From Helicobacteraceae bacterium (lineage in GTDB: Bacteria; Campylobacterota; Campylobacteria; Campylobacterales; Sulfurimonadaceae), in NCBI GenBank assembly GCA_027859195.1, contig JAQIBF010000024.1, positions 1 through 39,253 of the forward strand: 39,253 nt of DNA, read 5' to 3'. Position numbers and translations under genes: made by a program. Below the pieces are notes generated by a model. The model searched no databases. It was not told the origin of the DNA and saw only the letters and a program-made list of their open reading frames with translations. Position 1 is the stretch's first letter. Every line of letters begins with the position of its first letter. This document shows positions 7,981 through 15,970 of the stretch, one piece after another.

Positions 7981-8682
7981 GTGCAAGAAACCGTTTTAGC
8001 CCTTCTTGAGTCGCATTCACTTCTGGCTTTTCTAGGTGCCTTTGGCGCCGGAAGTATTACCGCAGTGGCACCCTGCTCGCTGATCTCGGTGCCATTGCTT
8101 GTGGGGAGTTCCGTGGCAATGAACCAAGATCTAAAAGGCAAAAAACGTGTTTTTTACATGTATGCTTTTGCCACACTCTTTGCTCTTGGGGTAATGGTAA
8201 GCTTCTCGATTTTAGGTTATATCGTTGCTAAATTCGGCGGCTTCTTCTCCATTGCACCCATGTGGGCCTATGCAGTTGCTGCGTTTATGAGTATCTTGAT
8301 CGGTCTATATGCCTGGGGTCTCTTTGGCGAGGTCAACAAATCTGCCATCATGGTGCATCTCATAAAGTACCGTCTTTTAGGTGGGTTTCTGATCGGCATC
8401 ATCTTCGGTCTGGTCAGTACCCCTTGTGCCTCTGCTCCGTTGATCGCTATTGTGACAGTAGCCGCCAACAGCGGTTATGTCTATTCGTACGGACTTATCT
8501 TGACCTTTGCCTTGGGACACTCACTGTTGCTCTTAGCCGCAGGCATTTCAGTCGGTTTTGCACAGAGTATTACCTCAAACAGTACCCTTGCAAAATTCTC
8601 GACCTACCTTAACAAGGGATTTGCACTGATGCTGATCGCTTTTGGAATCTATTTTGCCTATGAGGCTTATTTACAACTTTAG
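7981..8682 (+). CDS. CcdA/DsbD-type membrane thiol-disulfide transporter
   Basis: A 233-residue membrane protein with six predicted membrane segments. The two cysteine motifs of the CcdA/DsbD transmembrane family are PC at 31-32 (ITAVAPCSLISVPLL) and PC at 148-149 (GLVSTPCASAPL), placed symmetrically in the two halves. Such proteins pass electrons from cytosolic thioredoxin to periplasmic thioredoxin-like partners; the following gene encodes such a partner. The start is GTG at 7981, three bases after the previous stop, with no obvious ribosome site, so translation is probably coupled. No other start fits before the first membrane segment. Confidence 0.88.
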   Translation: MQETVLALLESHSLLAFLGAFGAGSITAVAPCSLISVPLLVGSSVAMNQDLKGKKRVFYMYAFATLFALGVMVSFSILGYIVAKFGGFFSIAPMWAYAVAAFMSILIGLYAWGLFGEVNKSAIMVHLIKYRLLGGFLIGIIFGLVSTPCASAPLIAIVTVAANSGYVYSYGLILTFALGHSLLLLAAGISVGFAQSITSNSTLAKFSTYLNKGFALMLIAFGIYFAYEAYLQL

Positions 8683-8690
8683 GAGAAGAT

Positions 8691-9080
8691 ATGAAATCTT
8701 TTATAACACTGCTGATAATATTCTTGACTCTCAGTGCTCTTGCAGACGAGCCGATGCTCAGAGAGACCCCTTACGTCTATGTCAAGTCAAGTATCGGTAA
8801 GGGGAAACCCCATTTTGTCGAGGTCGGTTCAGAGAGCTGCCACAGCTGTCAGATCATGGGAAAGCTTCTCTATAAGGTGAAAAAAAGATACCCGAACTAC
8901 AACATTGCCTTTGTGAACGTTAAAAAAGAGCGTCAAGCCGCTTTCGATCTAAAGATCCGCATGATCCCGACACAGCTGATCTTTGACCAAGAGGGCAAAG
9001 AGGTCTATCGCCACGTAGGGGTGTTGGCCACTGACGATCTGCTTGCGCTGTTTAAGACCTATAAATTTGATGAACAATAA
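8691..9080 (+). CDS. Exported thioredoxin-like protein (SoxW/DsbE-like)
   Basis: A 129-residue protein with a signal peptide (hydrophobic core ITLLIIFLTLSAL, cleavage likely after LADE or ALA near 18). The thioredoxin motif is CHSC (Cys50, Cys53) in VEVGSESCHSCQIMGKLL, with the cis-proline segment RMIPTQLIF about 45 residues later. It starts with a strong ribosome site (AGGAGAAGAT) eight bases after the CcdA-like gene. The pair looks like a membrane electron channel and its periplasmic acceptor, able to reduce disulfides or persulfides. The exported rhodanese just downstream is a plausible client, which is inference. Confidence 0.88.
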   Translation: MKSFITLLIIFLTLSALADEPMLRETPYVYVKSSIGKGKPHFVEVGSESCHSCQIMGKLLYKVKKRYPNYNIAFVNVKKERQAAFDLKIRMIPTQLIFDQEGKEVYRHVGVLATDDLLALFKTYKFDEQ

Positions 9081-9121
9081 TATTATTGTATGATGTAAAA
9101 GCATCTACAAAAGGAAAAGTC

Positions 9122-9595
9122 ATGATCAAAACAGCTGTTTTACTTGCCCTGCTCTCCGCTTTCTCTCTCAGTTTTGCCCTTGATACCCAACTCAAAGCAT
9201 TGGACTATGACACCTATCTCAGCAGTTTCACCTATGAAGAGCGCAAAGAGATGAAGATCAACAGTGTTGAACTGACCGTTATGCTCGAAGAGGGAACCGC
9301 ACAGCTGGTCGACATACGTTTCAAAGAAGAGTTTGAAGCCTGGCATATGGGACCGGCCATAAACATACCCTTGAATGAGCTTCCAAAACGTCTTAACGAA
9401 TTAAATAGAGAGAAGTTGATCGTCACAGCCTGCCCCCACAAAGACCGGGCTATCATGGCACGCACCTTTTTGAAACTCAAAGGGTACGACACCCGTTATC
9501 TGACAGACGGACTCACGGGACTGGCGGAGTACTGGCGGGGCGACAGTGCCAAAGAGTTTATAGAAGAACGGCACAAAGCCGCATTGAGCCGGTAG
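9122..9595 (+). CDS. Exported rhodanese-like protein at end of ars operon
   Basis: 157 residues with a signal peptide (MIKTAVLLALLSAFSLSFA) and a rhodanese-like domain. The candidate active-site loop is CPHKDRA with Cys104, in the position of the usual CxxGxRA; GLTGLAEYW is the family's C-terminal helix motif and QLVDIRFKEEF the first strand. An in-frame start at 9086 lacks a ribosome site and would hide the signal peptide, whereas the ATG at 9122 has AAAGGAAAAG upstream. The Lys-Asp in place of Gly-Ser in the loop is unusual, so sulfurtransferase activity is not certain. It is the last gene of the ars/thiol operon. Confidence 0.85.
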   Translation: MIKTAVLLALLSAFSLSFALDTQLKALDYDTYLSSFTYEERKEMKINSVELTVMLEEGTAQLVDIRFKEEFEAWHMGPAINIPLNELPKRLNELNREKLIVTACPHKDRAIMARTFLKLKGYDTRYLTDGLTGLAEYWRGDSAKEFIEERHKAALSR

Positions 9596-9613
9596 CAAGT
9601 TTAAAAAGCAGTA

Positions 9614-9646
9614 CCGTAATTGTAGATGCGGTCTGTTCTATTACGG
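9614..9646. terminator. Hairpin between convergent rhodanese and SnoaL-like genes
   Basis: CCGTAAT (9614-9620) and ATTACGG (9640-9646) form a perfect seven-base stem with a 19-base loop. A GC-rich palindrome (GCCCGGGC, 9673-9680) followed by CTTTTT lies nearer the minus-strand gene. Together they could stop transcription from both sides. No strong T-run follows the first stem. Confidence 0.4.
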
Positions 9647-9684
9647 ACGGAATGGAAACGATATACTTTTCAGCCCGGGCCTTT

Positions 9685-10083
9685 TTAGGCCTTGCTAAGT
9701 TGTTTGTTCAGCGCATTTAGATCGCCAAGAACATTGATATTCGTTATTTTTCCATTTTTAAAGTGGAAAAATGATGCTCCGGAGTAGTTGATACGATTTT
9801 CTGTCGGTTCGTAGCCGAGCAACGGCCCCTTATGGGTACCTGTATACCTCACATAGGTCGCTGCCGTATTGTTTTCATGCACTTCGATTTCGACGGCATG
9901 ATAAAGGTTAGGAAAGGCTGTTATAAGCATCTCCGCATACTCTTTAAAACCCTCTATACCGTTTGCAACAATATCCAGTGAGCCGCGGAAACGAATGTCA
10001 TCATCTAAAAGCTTATCCGCTTTTGTAAAGTCATAACTGTTCCACATCTCGTAATAAGCACGAATAAGTTGTTTGTTGTCCAT
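9685..10083 (-). CDS. SnoaL-like / NTF2-fold protein (ester cyclase-like family)
   Basis: A 132-residue protein of the SnoaL-like polyketide-cyclase group in the NTF2 superfamily, a cone-shaped barrel used for many enzymatic and binding roles. Diagnostic features are the N-terminal helix motif LIRAYYEMWNSYDFTKADKLL, then DDIRFRGS, the central GIEGFKEYAEMLITAFPNLYH, and strands VEIEVHENNTAATYVRYTGTH and GKITNINVLGDL. Length fits the family. The ribosome site AAAGAGGGATA precedes the ATG. It follows the 81-residue hypothetical gene by nine bases on the same strand, so they are probably co-transcribed. The actual substrate, if any, is unknown. Confidence 0.85.
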   Translation of the reverse strand: MDNKQLIRAYYEMWNSYDFTKADKLLDDDIRFRGSLDIVANGIEGFKEYAEMLITAFPNLYHAVEIEVHENNTAATYVRYTGTHKGPLLGYEPTENRINYSGASFFHFKNGKITNINVLGDLNALNKQLSKA

Positions 10084-10092
10084 TATCCCTCT

Positions 10093-10338
10093 TTAATCGC
10101 TGTATTGCTGTTTATATGGGAACTTTTCAATAGGGGAATAGCTATCATCCCAATTATCATAGTCATCATACGCGTCATAATCTATTGTAAAGATCTTTTC
10201 GTACCCACGCACAACCAGTTCGTCATCGATCATTTCACTGTTCAAACCTTTGCTATTGCAAAGTTCCACGATTGCAGCAATATCTGCCGAATCAACGCCG
10301 CCTATTTCCATTTCCAATCTCACATCAGAAATTTTCAT
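10093..10338 (-). CDS. Small acidic, tyrosine-rich hypothetical protein
   Basis: An 81-residue protein I do not recognise. The first half looks folded (VRLEMEIGGVDSADIAAIVELCNSKG), while residues 50-81 are rich in Asp and Tyr (TIDYDAYDDYDNWDDSYSPI), suggesting a flexible acidic tail. No membrane segment or signal peptide. The ribosome site GAGGACCCA and the short gap to the SnoaL-like gene support a real two-gene operon. Confidence 0.7.
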   Translation of the reverse strand: MKISDVRLEMEIGGVDSADIAAIVELCNSKGLNSEMIDDELVVRGYEKIFTIDYDAYDDYDNWDDSYSPIEKFPYKQQYSD

Positions 10339-10558
10339 TGGGTCCTCGATAAAAAATCATAACTAGTACTATATTTACTAGAAAAAACGTTTGATAAATA
10401 TTACCAAACACAGCCAAACAAAACCGGATACACCTAGCGGCATTCCATTATGACCCAATGGCTTTTTTTTTCAAATAGAGCCATTGCTTTGAGTAAGAAA
10501 TTATACACTTTTTTTAGATAAATTAATGCTAAAAATTACGCCTGTATTATCAACACTT
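10339..10558. other. AT-rich intergenic region with one hairpin
   Basis: No gene is seen here. CAATGGCT (10456-10463) and AGCCATTG (10479-10486) form a perfect eight-base stem around a 15-base loop that is mostly T on the plus strand. It may be a terminator for the minus-strand genes upstream (10559-11326) or part of the promoter for the 81-residue gene. Confidence 0.45.
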
Positions 10559-10840
10559 CTAAACGAGAATGTTCTCTTGTTCAGGAGTGTACAGCCAAAC
10601 TAAAACTGTGACTTCATCCTTGAAAACTCTCTTAATTACGAAATTAATATAAAATGGAGAACGTGTTAAATGAATTTTATGCAATTCATAAAAGTACTCT
10701 GCGCAGTGTGACGGAGAAACAGAACGATCTCTCTCCTTAGCACAAGGACAAGAACAAGTACCGGAGCAAGCGCCAGAAAAAAATAGTTCTGATTTTAGAA
10801 CAACCTCTTTTCTTTCCGGAACGCCCTCCCCTATCCTCAA
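10559..10840 (-). CDS. Possible Cys-rich hypothetical ORF downstream of mscS
   Basis: An open frame of 93 codons starting at a TTG six bases after the short MscS gene. No family is recognised. Residues near 23-35 hold a tight cysteine cluster (CSGTCSCPC), with another Cys about 13 residues later; the remainder (EYFYELHKIHLTRSPFYINF) looks protein-like and mixed in composition. A purine-rich GGGGAGGG lies inside rather than before the frame, so no good ribosome site supports the TTG. It could be a real metal-binding protein coupled to mscS, a decayed gene end, or chance. Confidence 0.3.
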   Translation of the reverse strand: MRIGEGVPERKEVVLKSELFFSGACSGTCSCPCAKERDRSVSPSHCAEYFYELHKIHLTRSPFYINFVIKRVFKDEVTVLVWLYTPEQENILV

Positions 10841-10846
10841 TTACAG

Positions 10847-11326
10847 TCAGAGCTTTATCACAGGCCTTTGCAGTAACAGGTTGTTCGGATATAGGATGGT
10901 ATGGTTGTCACTGTCTTTAAGTTCGATCTGAAAAAGAGAGATCTCCTGAATAGTCCCCTCTACACTGTTATCGCCATCAACAACTCTGATTTTATCGCCG
11001 ATTCTTGCCGGAAATGTAAAAAATATAATAATACTTGCCGTCACATTGCTGAGTATTGACCACTGGGCGAACATTGCCACGCCGATGATGGCAAAGACCG
11101 ATGAGGCAAAAACGGAGACCCCTTTGATATCAACACTCCAGACGAATGCTATAATAACCAGAGCCGTCACAACAAACAGTATCTCGAAGACTTTTTGAAT
11201 GTAGAAGAGTCTCTGATAGTCAACCCCTTTTCGCTGTGCGATCTTCCCAAGGATACGCCTAAAAAGCCGGTAACCGACATAGGAGAGAAACGCTACCCCA
11301 ATACTCCACAAGATATTTGAACTCAT
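10847..11326 (-). CDS. Short MscS-family mechanosensitive channel
   Basis: A 159-residue membrane protein with three hydrophobic segments and the MscS pore and beta-domain core: FAIIGVAMFAQWSILSNVTASIIIFFTFPARIGDKIRV followed by a small beta barrel (EGTIQEISLFQIELKDSDNH) and the YPNNLLLQ motif equivalent to the usual VPN. It lacks the C-terminal alpha-beta vestibule domain of E. coli MscS (286 residues), as do other very short members of the family. Such channels open under membrane tension to release solutes during hypo-osmotic shock. It is divergent from the UspA gene across a 230-base spacer carrying a large palindrome. Confidence 0.85.
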   Translation of the reverse strand: MSSNILWSIGVAFLSYVGYRLFRRILGKIAQRKGVDYQRLFYIQKVFEILFVVTALVIIAFVWSVDIKGVSVFASSVFAIIGVAMFAQWSILSNVTASIIIFFTFPARIGDKIRVVDGDNSVEGTIQEISLFQIELKDSDNHTILYPNNLLLQRPVIKL

Positions 11327-11377
11327 TCTCTTACTACTCCGATACCGTTTAGTTAAATCTTTAATTACGAATTACAT

Positions 11378-11401
11378 TATTCGATTGTATAGTATCGAAT
11401 A
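11378..11401. promoter_or_regulatory. 24-base palindrome in the mscS/usp divergent spacer
   Basis: TATTCGAT (11378-11385) and ATCGAATA (11394-11401) are perfect inverted repeats around the eight-base spacer TGTATAGT. The geometry suits a dimeric repressor or activator site. It lies 52 bases upstream of the minus-strand mscS start and 157 bases upstream of the UspA start, the only notable element in the 11327-11558 spacer, which otherwise contains no gene I can see. Confidence 0.45.
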
Positions 11402-11558
11402 GAGTGTGCGAAAGTATATCCAAAAAGGCACCCTGGCAAGAGACCCTACCGCGAATGCCCGCTCATGTAACAAAGCTTCCATCTTGCCCAAAGAGCATTC
11501 ATGCTAGAATATTTTAACACGGAATATACGATATTATTTTTATAGGTCGGGAGCCAAT

Positions 11559-12377
11559 ATGAAAGTTATCGCTGCTATCAACGGGACCATAACAGCAGAA
11601 AGTATGGCCTTTTATGCCCTCAAATATGCACAGGTTCAAAACCTTTCTCTTCTCCTGCTCCATATAGAAAACGAAAAAGACGATCTCAATGAGGTCAGGG
11701 CCAGTATCGATCGTATCACGATGCTGGCACTTGCCAAAGAGATCCAGATCGAAGCCGTTATTCTTCAAGGAGCGCCTAAAAAAGCGATCCGCTCCTTTCT
11801 ATCGGGCATCTATGCTGATGTGATCTTCTGCAGCACGCGTAAACACAAAAGCTATATCACCGGCTCCTTCAGCGAAGCATTGACCAAGATGGGCCTCAAT
11901 CTCGATATCGCCATCGTCCGCATTGTCAATATAAGCGCTATTATGGATATTGACGCGATGATACTCTCCATCAAAGAGGATAAGCTATCGGTCAAAAAGT
12001 TCGCCTTTTTCGCCTCGCTGGCCTCTGCCTACCAGGCTGACGGAGAGATCTACTCGGTATCGAGTATGTCAAGATGGGCGCTGTCTACCGCCGATATGCA
12101 TAAAGCCAGGGCAATGCTCGGCCTGATAAACTACAATCTCAGGCACTATATAAAGCTGACCCACCTTATGCCCTTTACGCTCCATATCGAACATGCTTTT
12201 ACCGAAAATGAGGCCGAAAGCATTCTCACCCACATCGCCAAATCCAGGGCAGAACTCGTCGTCATCGGGGGCAAACGGCTCACTGTCGCTTCTATCTTCA
12301 AAAAAGAGATGCCCATAGAGAAGTTGATGCGAGAAGCCTCCGTCAATACCATCGCCTACTACCCGAAAGAGGCCTAG
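11559..12377 (+). CDS. Tandem universal stress protein (UspA family)
   Basis: A 272-residue cytosolic protein made of two UspA-like halves. The first half begins MKVIAAINGT, with SMAFYALKYAQ as helix 1 and ADVIFCSTRKH as the late strand; the second half ends AELVVIGGKR and the closing strand SVNTIAYYP. The nucleotide-binding Gly motif is only partly conserved in the second half. The ATG has GGGAG seven bases upstream. Two bases separate its stop from the ATPase GTG, so it is likely translated together with the P2C ATPase; Usp proteins often sit beside transporters as ATP- or stress-sensing regulators. GC content is clearly above that of the ars region. Confidence 0.82.
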   Translation: MKVIAAINGTITAESMAFYALKYAQVQNLSLLLLHIENEKDDLNEVRASIDRITMLALAKEIQIEAVILQGAPKKAIRSFLSGIYADVIFCSTRKHKSYITGSFSEALTKMGLNLDIAIVRIVNISAIMDIDAMILSIKEDKLSVKKFAFFASLASAYQADGEIYSVSSMSRWALSTADMHKARAMLGLINYNLRHYIKLTHLMPFTLHIEHAFTENEAESILTHIAKSRAELVVIGGKRLTVASIFKKEMPIEKLMREASVNTIAYYPKEA

Positions 12378-12379
12378 AC

Positions 12380-15058
12380 GTGGAGCCTTTTAGACTGGGC
12401 AGAGAGGAGCTCTATCAGGAGTTCCATACCAAAGCAGAGGGGCTTAGCGCACAGGAGGCGGAGCGCCGCTTAACGGATTTTGGTCACAATGCGATCGAGA
12501 CCGGTACCAAAAAGAGTTATCTAAAAGAGTACGTCAAGCAGTATGTCCAGTTTTTCGCCATCTTGTTGGAGGTCGCCGCAGTTTTGGCCTTTATCGCCGA
12601 CCGCTATGTCCCGGGCCAAAGTAACGATATTCTTGGATATGCCATCGTTGTTGCCGTTGTCATCAATGCAACCTTTACCTTCTGGCAGGAGTATAAGGCC
12701 GATAAAGCGATGGAGGCCCTGCTTAAACTGATGCCCACGATGGTCACCCTTCTGCGCGGGGGAACCACACAGACCATCGATGCCAAAGGGCTGGTGCCGG
12801 GCGACATCATTCTACTCGAAGAGGGAGACAAGATCGCTGCCGATGCTGTGCTCACAGAAGAGACGAGCCTCTATATCAACACCTCCGCCCTTAACGGCGA
12901 GTCCAGGCCTGCCAAACGGGCGCTCGAAGTGAACAGCTCTGCGACAAGACCCCTGGATGCCAGCAACATGGTCTTTGCCGGGACCGCTGTCGTCTCAGGA
13001 AGCGGGCGCGCTGTTGTCATTGCAACGGGACAGGCGACAGAGTTCGGAAAGATCGCGACACTGACCAAGAATGTCCAAAAAACCCTGACACCGATGCAGA
13101 AAGAGGTGATCCACATCACCCACATCCTCACCATTATCGCCCTGGCCATGGGTGTGGTCTTTTTTCTGTTGGGACTCTTCTCCGACCAAGGTCTGCTGAT
13201 GGCCGCCATCTTTGCCCTCTCGCTGATCGTCGCCAATGTTCCGGAGGGGCTCCTGCCGACGATCACTCTCTCACTCTCGCTTGCCTCTCAGCGGATGGCA
13301 AAGCGCAACGCTCTGATAAAAAACCTCGATTCGGTACAGACGCTTGGAAGCGTCACCGTGATCTGTACCGACAAGACGGGGACCCTTACCCGCAATGAGA
13401 TGACGCTCAAAGAGCTGACGCTCACAGGCGGTGAAACGGTTACCATCAGCGGTGAAGGTTATGCCCTTGAAGGATATTTCAGTTTCAACAGCAGCAACGA
13501 AATGTCCCGCGAACGTCTCGATGAGCTTCTTCTTGCCGGCGCGGTAAACTGCCGTGCGCGCATCGAAGAGGGGAATCTCTTCGGAGACCCGACGGAACTC
13601 GCCATTATCGCTGCCGCCAAAAAAGCGAATGTCGACGTCACCGCCTGTCAAAAAAACGACGAGATACCCTTCACCAGCGAAAGAAAGATGATGTCTACTC
13701 TCTGCGCCGGCGGAAAGCTGCTCTATGCCAAAGGGGCCGCCGAGGTCATCTTTGCACGATCCACTCATTTCGTCGATAGCGACGGTAACGTCAAACCCTT
13801 TGACGAAGCAAATAGAAAACGTCTGCAGCAGCACGCTGAAATGTTTGAAAATGCGGCCTACCGTGTATTGGCCATCGCCAAAAACAGCACCGGCGAAGAG
13901 GAGGGGTTGACCCTGTTGGGGCTCGTTGCCATTATGGACCTGCCCAGAACAGAGGTCAAAGAGGCCCTCTCCAAATGCAAAGAGGCCGGTATCCGTACCA
14001 TGATGATCACCGGCGACAACCCTAAAACAGCAGAGGCTATCGCCAAAAAGATCGGTCTCGACTATGATGCCGTACTGACAGGACCCGAAGTGGCACTCCT
14101 AAGCGAGGAGGCGCTGGAGAAGCGGCTCCAGAACGAGACCCTCCTTTTTGCCCGCATGGCGAGCAGCCAGAAACTAAAGATCGCGACGGCGTTACAGAAG
14201 TGCGGCGAGATCGTGGCGATGACCGGCGACGGGGTCAATGACGCTCCTGCCCTCAAACGGGCCGATATCGGCATCGCGATGGGAAAAACGGGGACCGATG
14301 TCGCCAAAGAGGCTGCCGATATGATCCTGCTCGACGACAACTTCAACTCTATCGTCGCCGCTATTGAGGAGGGGCGCACCGTCTACTTCAACATCAAGAA
14401 GTTCGTTACCTATATCCTTTCGTCCAACGTGCCCGAGATCGTTCCTTATATCCTGCAGTTTTTCTTCAAGATCCCGATGCCGCTCTCCGTGATCCAAATC
14501 CTCTCCATCGACCTAGGAAGCGATATGCTCCCCGGGCTGGCACTGGGGAGCGAAAAACCGGAGAAGAATATCATGAAGCGGCCACCGGTAGGAAGCAATG
14601 AGAAGATCCTCGACTGGGAGGTGTTCAAACGGGGCTACTTCTTTATCGGCATCATCGAAGCGACCGCCGCCATGGTCGCATTCATCAGCTTTCTTCTGCT
14701 TCACGGCTGGCACTACGGCCAGGTTGACCTGGGCGATCCGCTGCTGCATTCACAGGCGATGACGATGACCCTTCTGGGTGCCGTCAGCTGCCAGCTGGTC
14801 AATGTCTGGACAATGCGAAGCTGGGAGTTTTCGGCCTGGAGCGTCGGTTGGGGCACTAACAAGCTGCTTCTCGGAGCCATGGCCATTGAGTTTCTTTGGA
14901 TCTGGATGCTGCTGGATTTTGAACCGGTGCAGAAGGTATTCCATACCGCCTATATTGCGCCGGGCGAACTCTGGATCCTTCTCCCCTTCCCGATCATCCT
15001 ATTTGTCAGCCACGAGTTTTACAAATGGCGCAAACGCGTTGCAAAGGGGATCGCCTGA
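12380..15058 (+). CDS. P2C-like (Na+/K+-ATPase-type) cation-transporting P-type ATPase
   Basis: An 892-residue P-type ATPase with actuator, phosphorylation and nucleotide domains and about ten membrane segments. The phosphorylated residue is Asp331 in DKTGTLT; KGA (451-453) and TGDGVND (615-621) are present. The M4 segment VANVPEGL (284-291) is identical to the motif of animal Na+/K+-ATPases. M5 SSNVPE (681-686) and M6 IDLGSDMLP (710-718, Asp711 and Asp715) also match that class rather than Ca2+ pumps. The actuator loop, usually TGES, is NGES (172-175). GTG start with AGAGG upstream, inside the end of the UspA gene. GC-rich, suggesting transfer. Ion specificity, Na+ or K+ or both, needs experiment. 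Confidence 0.9.
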   Translation: MEPFRLGREELYQEFHTKAEGLSAQEAERRLTDFGHNAIETGTKKSYLKEYVKQYVQFFAILLEVAAVLAFIADRYVPGQSNDILGYAIVVAVVINATFTFWQEYKADKAMEALLKLMPTMVTLLRGGTTQTIDAKGLVPGDIILLEEGDKIAADAVLTEETSLYINTSALNGESRPAKRALEVNSSATRPLDASNMVFAGTAVVSGSGRAVVIATGQATEFGKIATLTKNVQKTLTPMQKEVIHITHILTIIALAMGVVFFLLGLFSDQGLLMAAIFALSLIVANVPEGLLPTITLSLSLASQRMAKRNALIKNLDSVQTLGSVTVICTDKTGTLTRNEMTLKELTLTGGETVTISGEGYALEGYFSFNSSNEMSRERLDELLLAGAVNCRARIEEGNLFGDPTELAIIAAAKKANVDVTACQKNDEIPFTSERKMMSTLCAGGKLLYAKGAAEVIFARSTHFVDSDGNVKPFDEANRKRLQQHAEMFENAAYRVLAIAKNSTGEEEGLTLLGLVAIMDLPRTEVKEALSKCKEAGIRTMMITGDNPKTAEAIAKKIGLDYDAVLTGPEVALLSEEALEKRLQNETLLFARMASSQKLKIATALQKCGEIVAMTGDGVNDAPALKRADIGIAMGKTGTDVAKEAADMILLDDNFNSIVAAIEEGRTVYFNIKKFVTYILSSNVPEIVPYILQFFFKIPMPLSVIQILSIDLGSDMLPGLALGSEKPEKNIMKRPPVGSNEKILDWEVFKRGYFFIGIIEATAAMVAFISFLLLHGWHYGQVDLGDPLLHSQAMTMTLLGAVSCQLVNVWTMRSWEFSAWSVGWGTNKLLLGAMAIEFLWIWMLLDFEPVQKVFHTAYIAPGELWILLPFPIILFVSHEFYKWRKRVAKGIA

Positions 15059-15242
15059 TGGAGAGGGTCTTCATAATCCCGTTCATACGGTTGCTCAATG
15101 TCGATAGGTAGATCCCCAGAAAGCGTGAAAGCGTGTCCCGGTATCCTTTGATAATATCCATAATGTCGATCACCTTATCATAGACATCTTTATAGCTCCT
15201 GCCTCCGCTCTCTGCGAAGAGAAAGTGGTTCCAGCAGGCTCG
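15057..15242 (-). pseudogene. corA: CorA magnesium-transporter remnant (internal fragment)
   Basis: Reading the minus strand from 15242 gives 62 codons without stop that match the cytosolic stalk helix of genuine CorA: HFLFAESGG, then YKDVYDKVIDIMDIIKGYRD, then LSRFLGIYLSTLSNRMNGIM and KTLSI. In intact CorA this is followed by the first membrane helix and the GMN motif; here it stops matching at the end of the ATPase gene, whose stop codon it overlaps. An in-frame TAA lies directly upstream (15243-15245), so the N-terminal half is missing as well. Both ends are gone, so it is a broken fragment left by an insertion or rearrangement. Confidence 0.75.
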
Positions 15243-15282
15243 TTATTTTGGTGTGCTATACTTTTTCACAATAAGGAAAACA

Positions 15283-15915
15283 ATGTTGGATTACGCACAG
15301 CTGGTGCATGTTTTTGTCACCTTGATCTCTATTCTCAATCCCCTCGGCATCATCCCGATATTTCTGGCGGTGACAGCAGACGAGGATCCGCAGCAGAAGA
15401 AGGTCACGATCAAAAAAACCGTGACTGCCGTCGCGCTCATCCTTCTGCTAAGTGCCTTCGGCGGTACCTACCTGCTCGATTTTTTCGGGATCGATATCGA
15501 CTCTTTCCGTATTGCCGGAGGGATACTCCTGCTCTTGATGGCTATCCACATGCTTCAGGCCAGGACACCTACCGTCAAGACAAATACCTATGAACATAAC
15601 GAAGCCGTAGAAAAAGAGGATGTCTCGGTCGTACCCCTGGCTATCCCGCTTTTGGCGGGGCCAGGCGCTATCAGTACCGTCATCCTCTTCTCGACATCCA
15701 TGCCCCATTTTGTCGACAAGATCTCACTAGGTGTGATCATCCTCTTCGTCGTACTGCTGATATGGCCGATCCTGTTGCTTTCCGAACCGATAGGTGAGCG
15801 CCTCGGCCGAACCGGGCTTAATATCGCCACCAGGATCATGGGTTTGATCCTCGCTGCGATCGCAGTACGGTTCATGCTCGAAGGACTTCTCCATTTTTTC
15901 AAGGGAAATATCTGA
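15283..15915 (+). CDS. MarC-family integral membrane protein
   Basis: A 210-residue protein with six predicted membrane segments. Family marks are SILNPLGIIPIFLAVTAD in the first hairpin and VPLAIPLLAGPGAISTVILFS in the second half, the repeated Asn/Pro-Gly signatures of MarC. The C-terminus ends in a membrane helix (MGLILAAIAVRFMLEGL). I use the ATG at 15283, with AAGGAAAACA directly upstream, instead of an in-frame ATG at 15253 that has none. The MarC role is unsettled (not multidrug resistance, despite the name); small-metabolite export has been suggested for relatives. It lies between the corA and glutaminase remnants. Confidence 0.88.
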   Translation: MLDYAQLVHVFVTLISILNPLGIIPIFLAVTADEDPQQKKVTIKKTVTAVALILLLSAFGGTYLLDFFGIDIDSFRIAGGILLLLMAIHMLQARTPTVKTNTYEHNEAVEKEDVSVVPLAIPLLAGPGAISTVILFSTSMPHFVDKISLGVIILFVVLLIWPILLLSEPIGERLGRTGLNIATRIMGLILAAIAVRFMLEGLLHFFKGNI

Positions 15916-15970
15916 ATGAATATACTAAAATAATATCAGATATTGCCGGTTCAAAGGGAGTACGTGCAAC

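Noticed and set aside
13271-13834. 187-codon antisense frame inside the P2C ATPase
   Set aside because: No ribosome site and no recognisable domain; the ATPase motifs fix the true strand.
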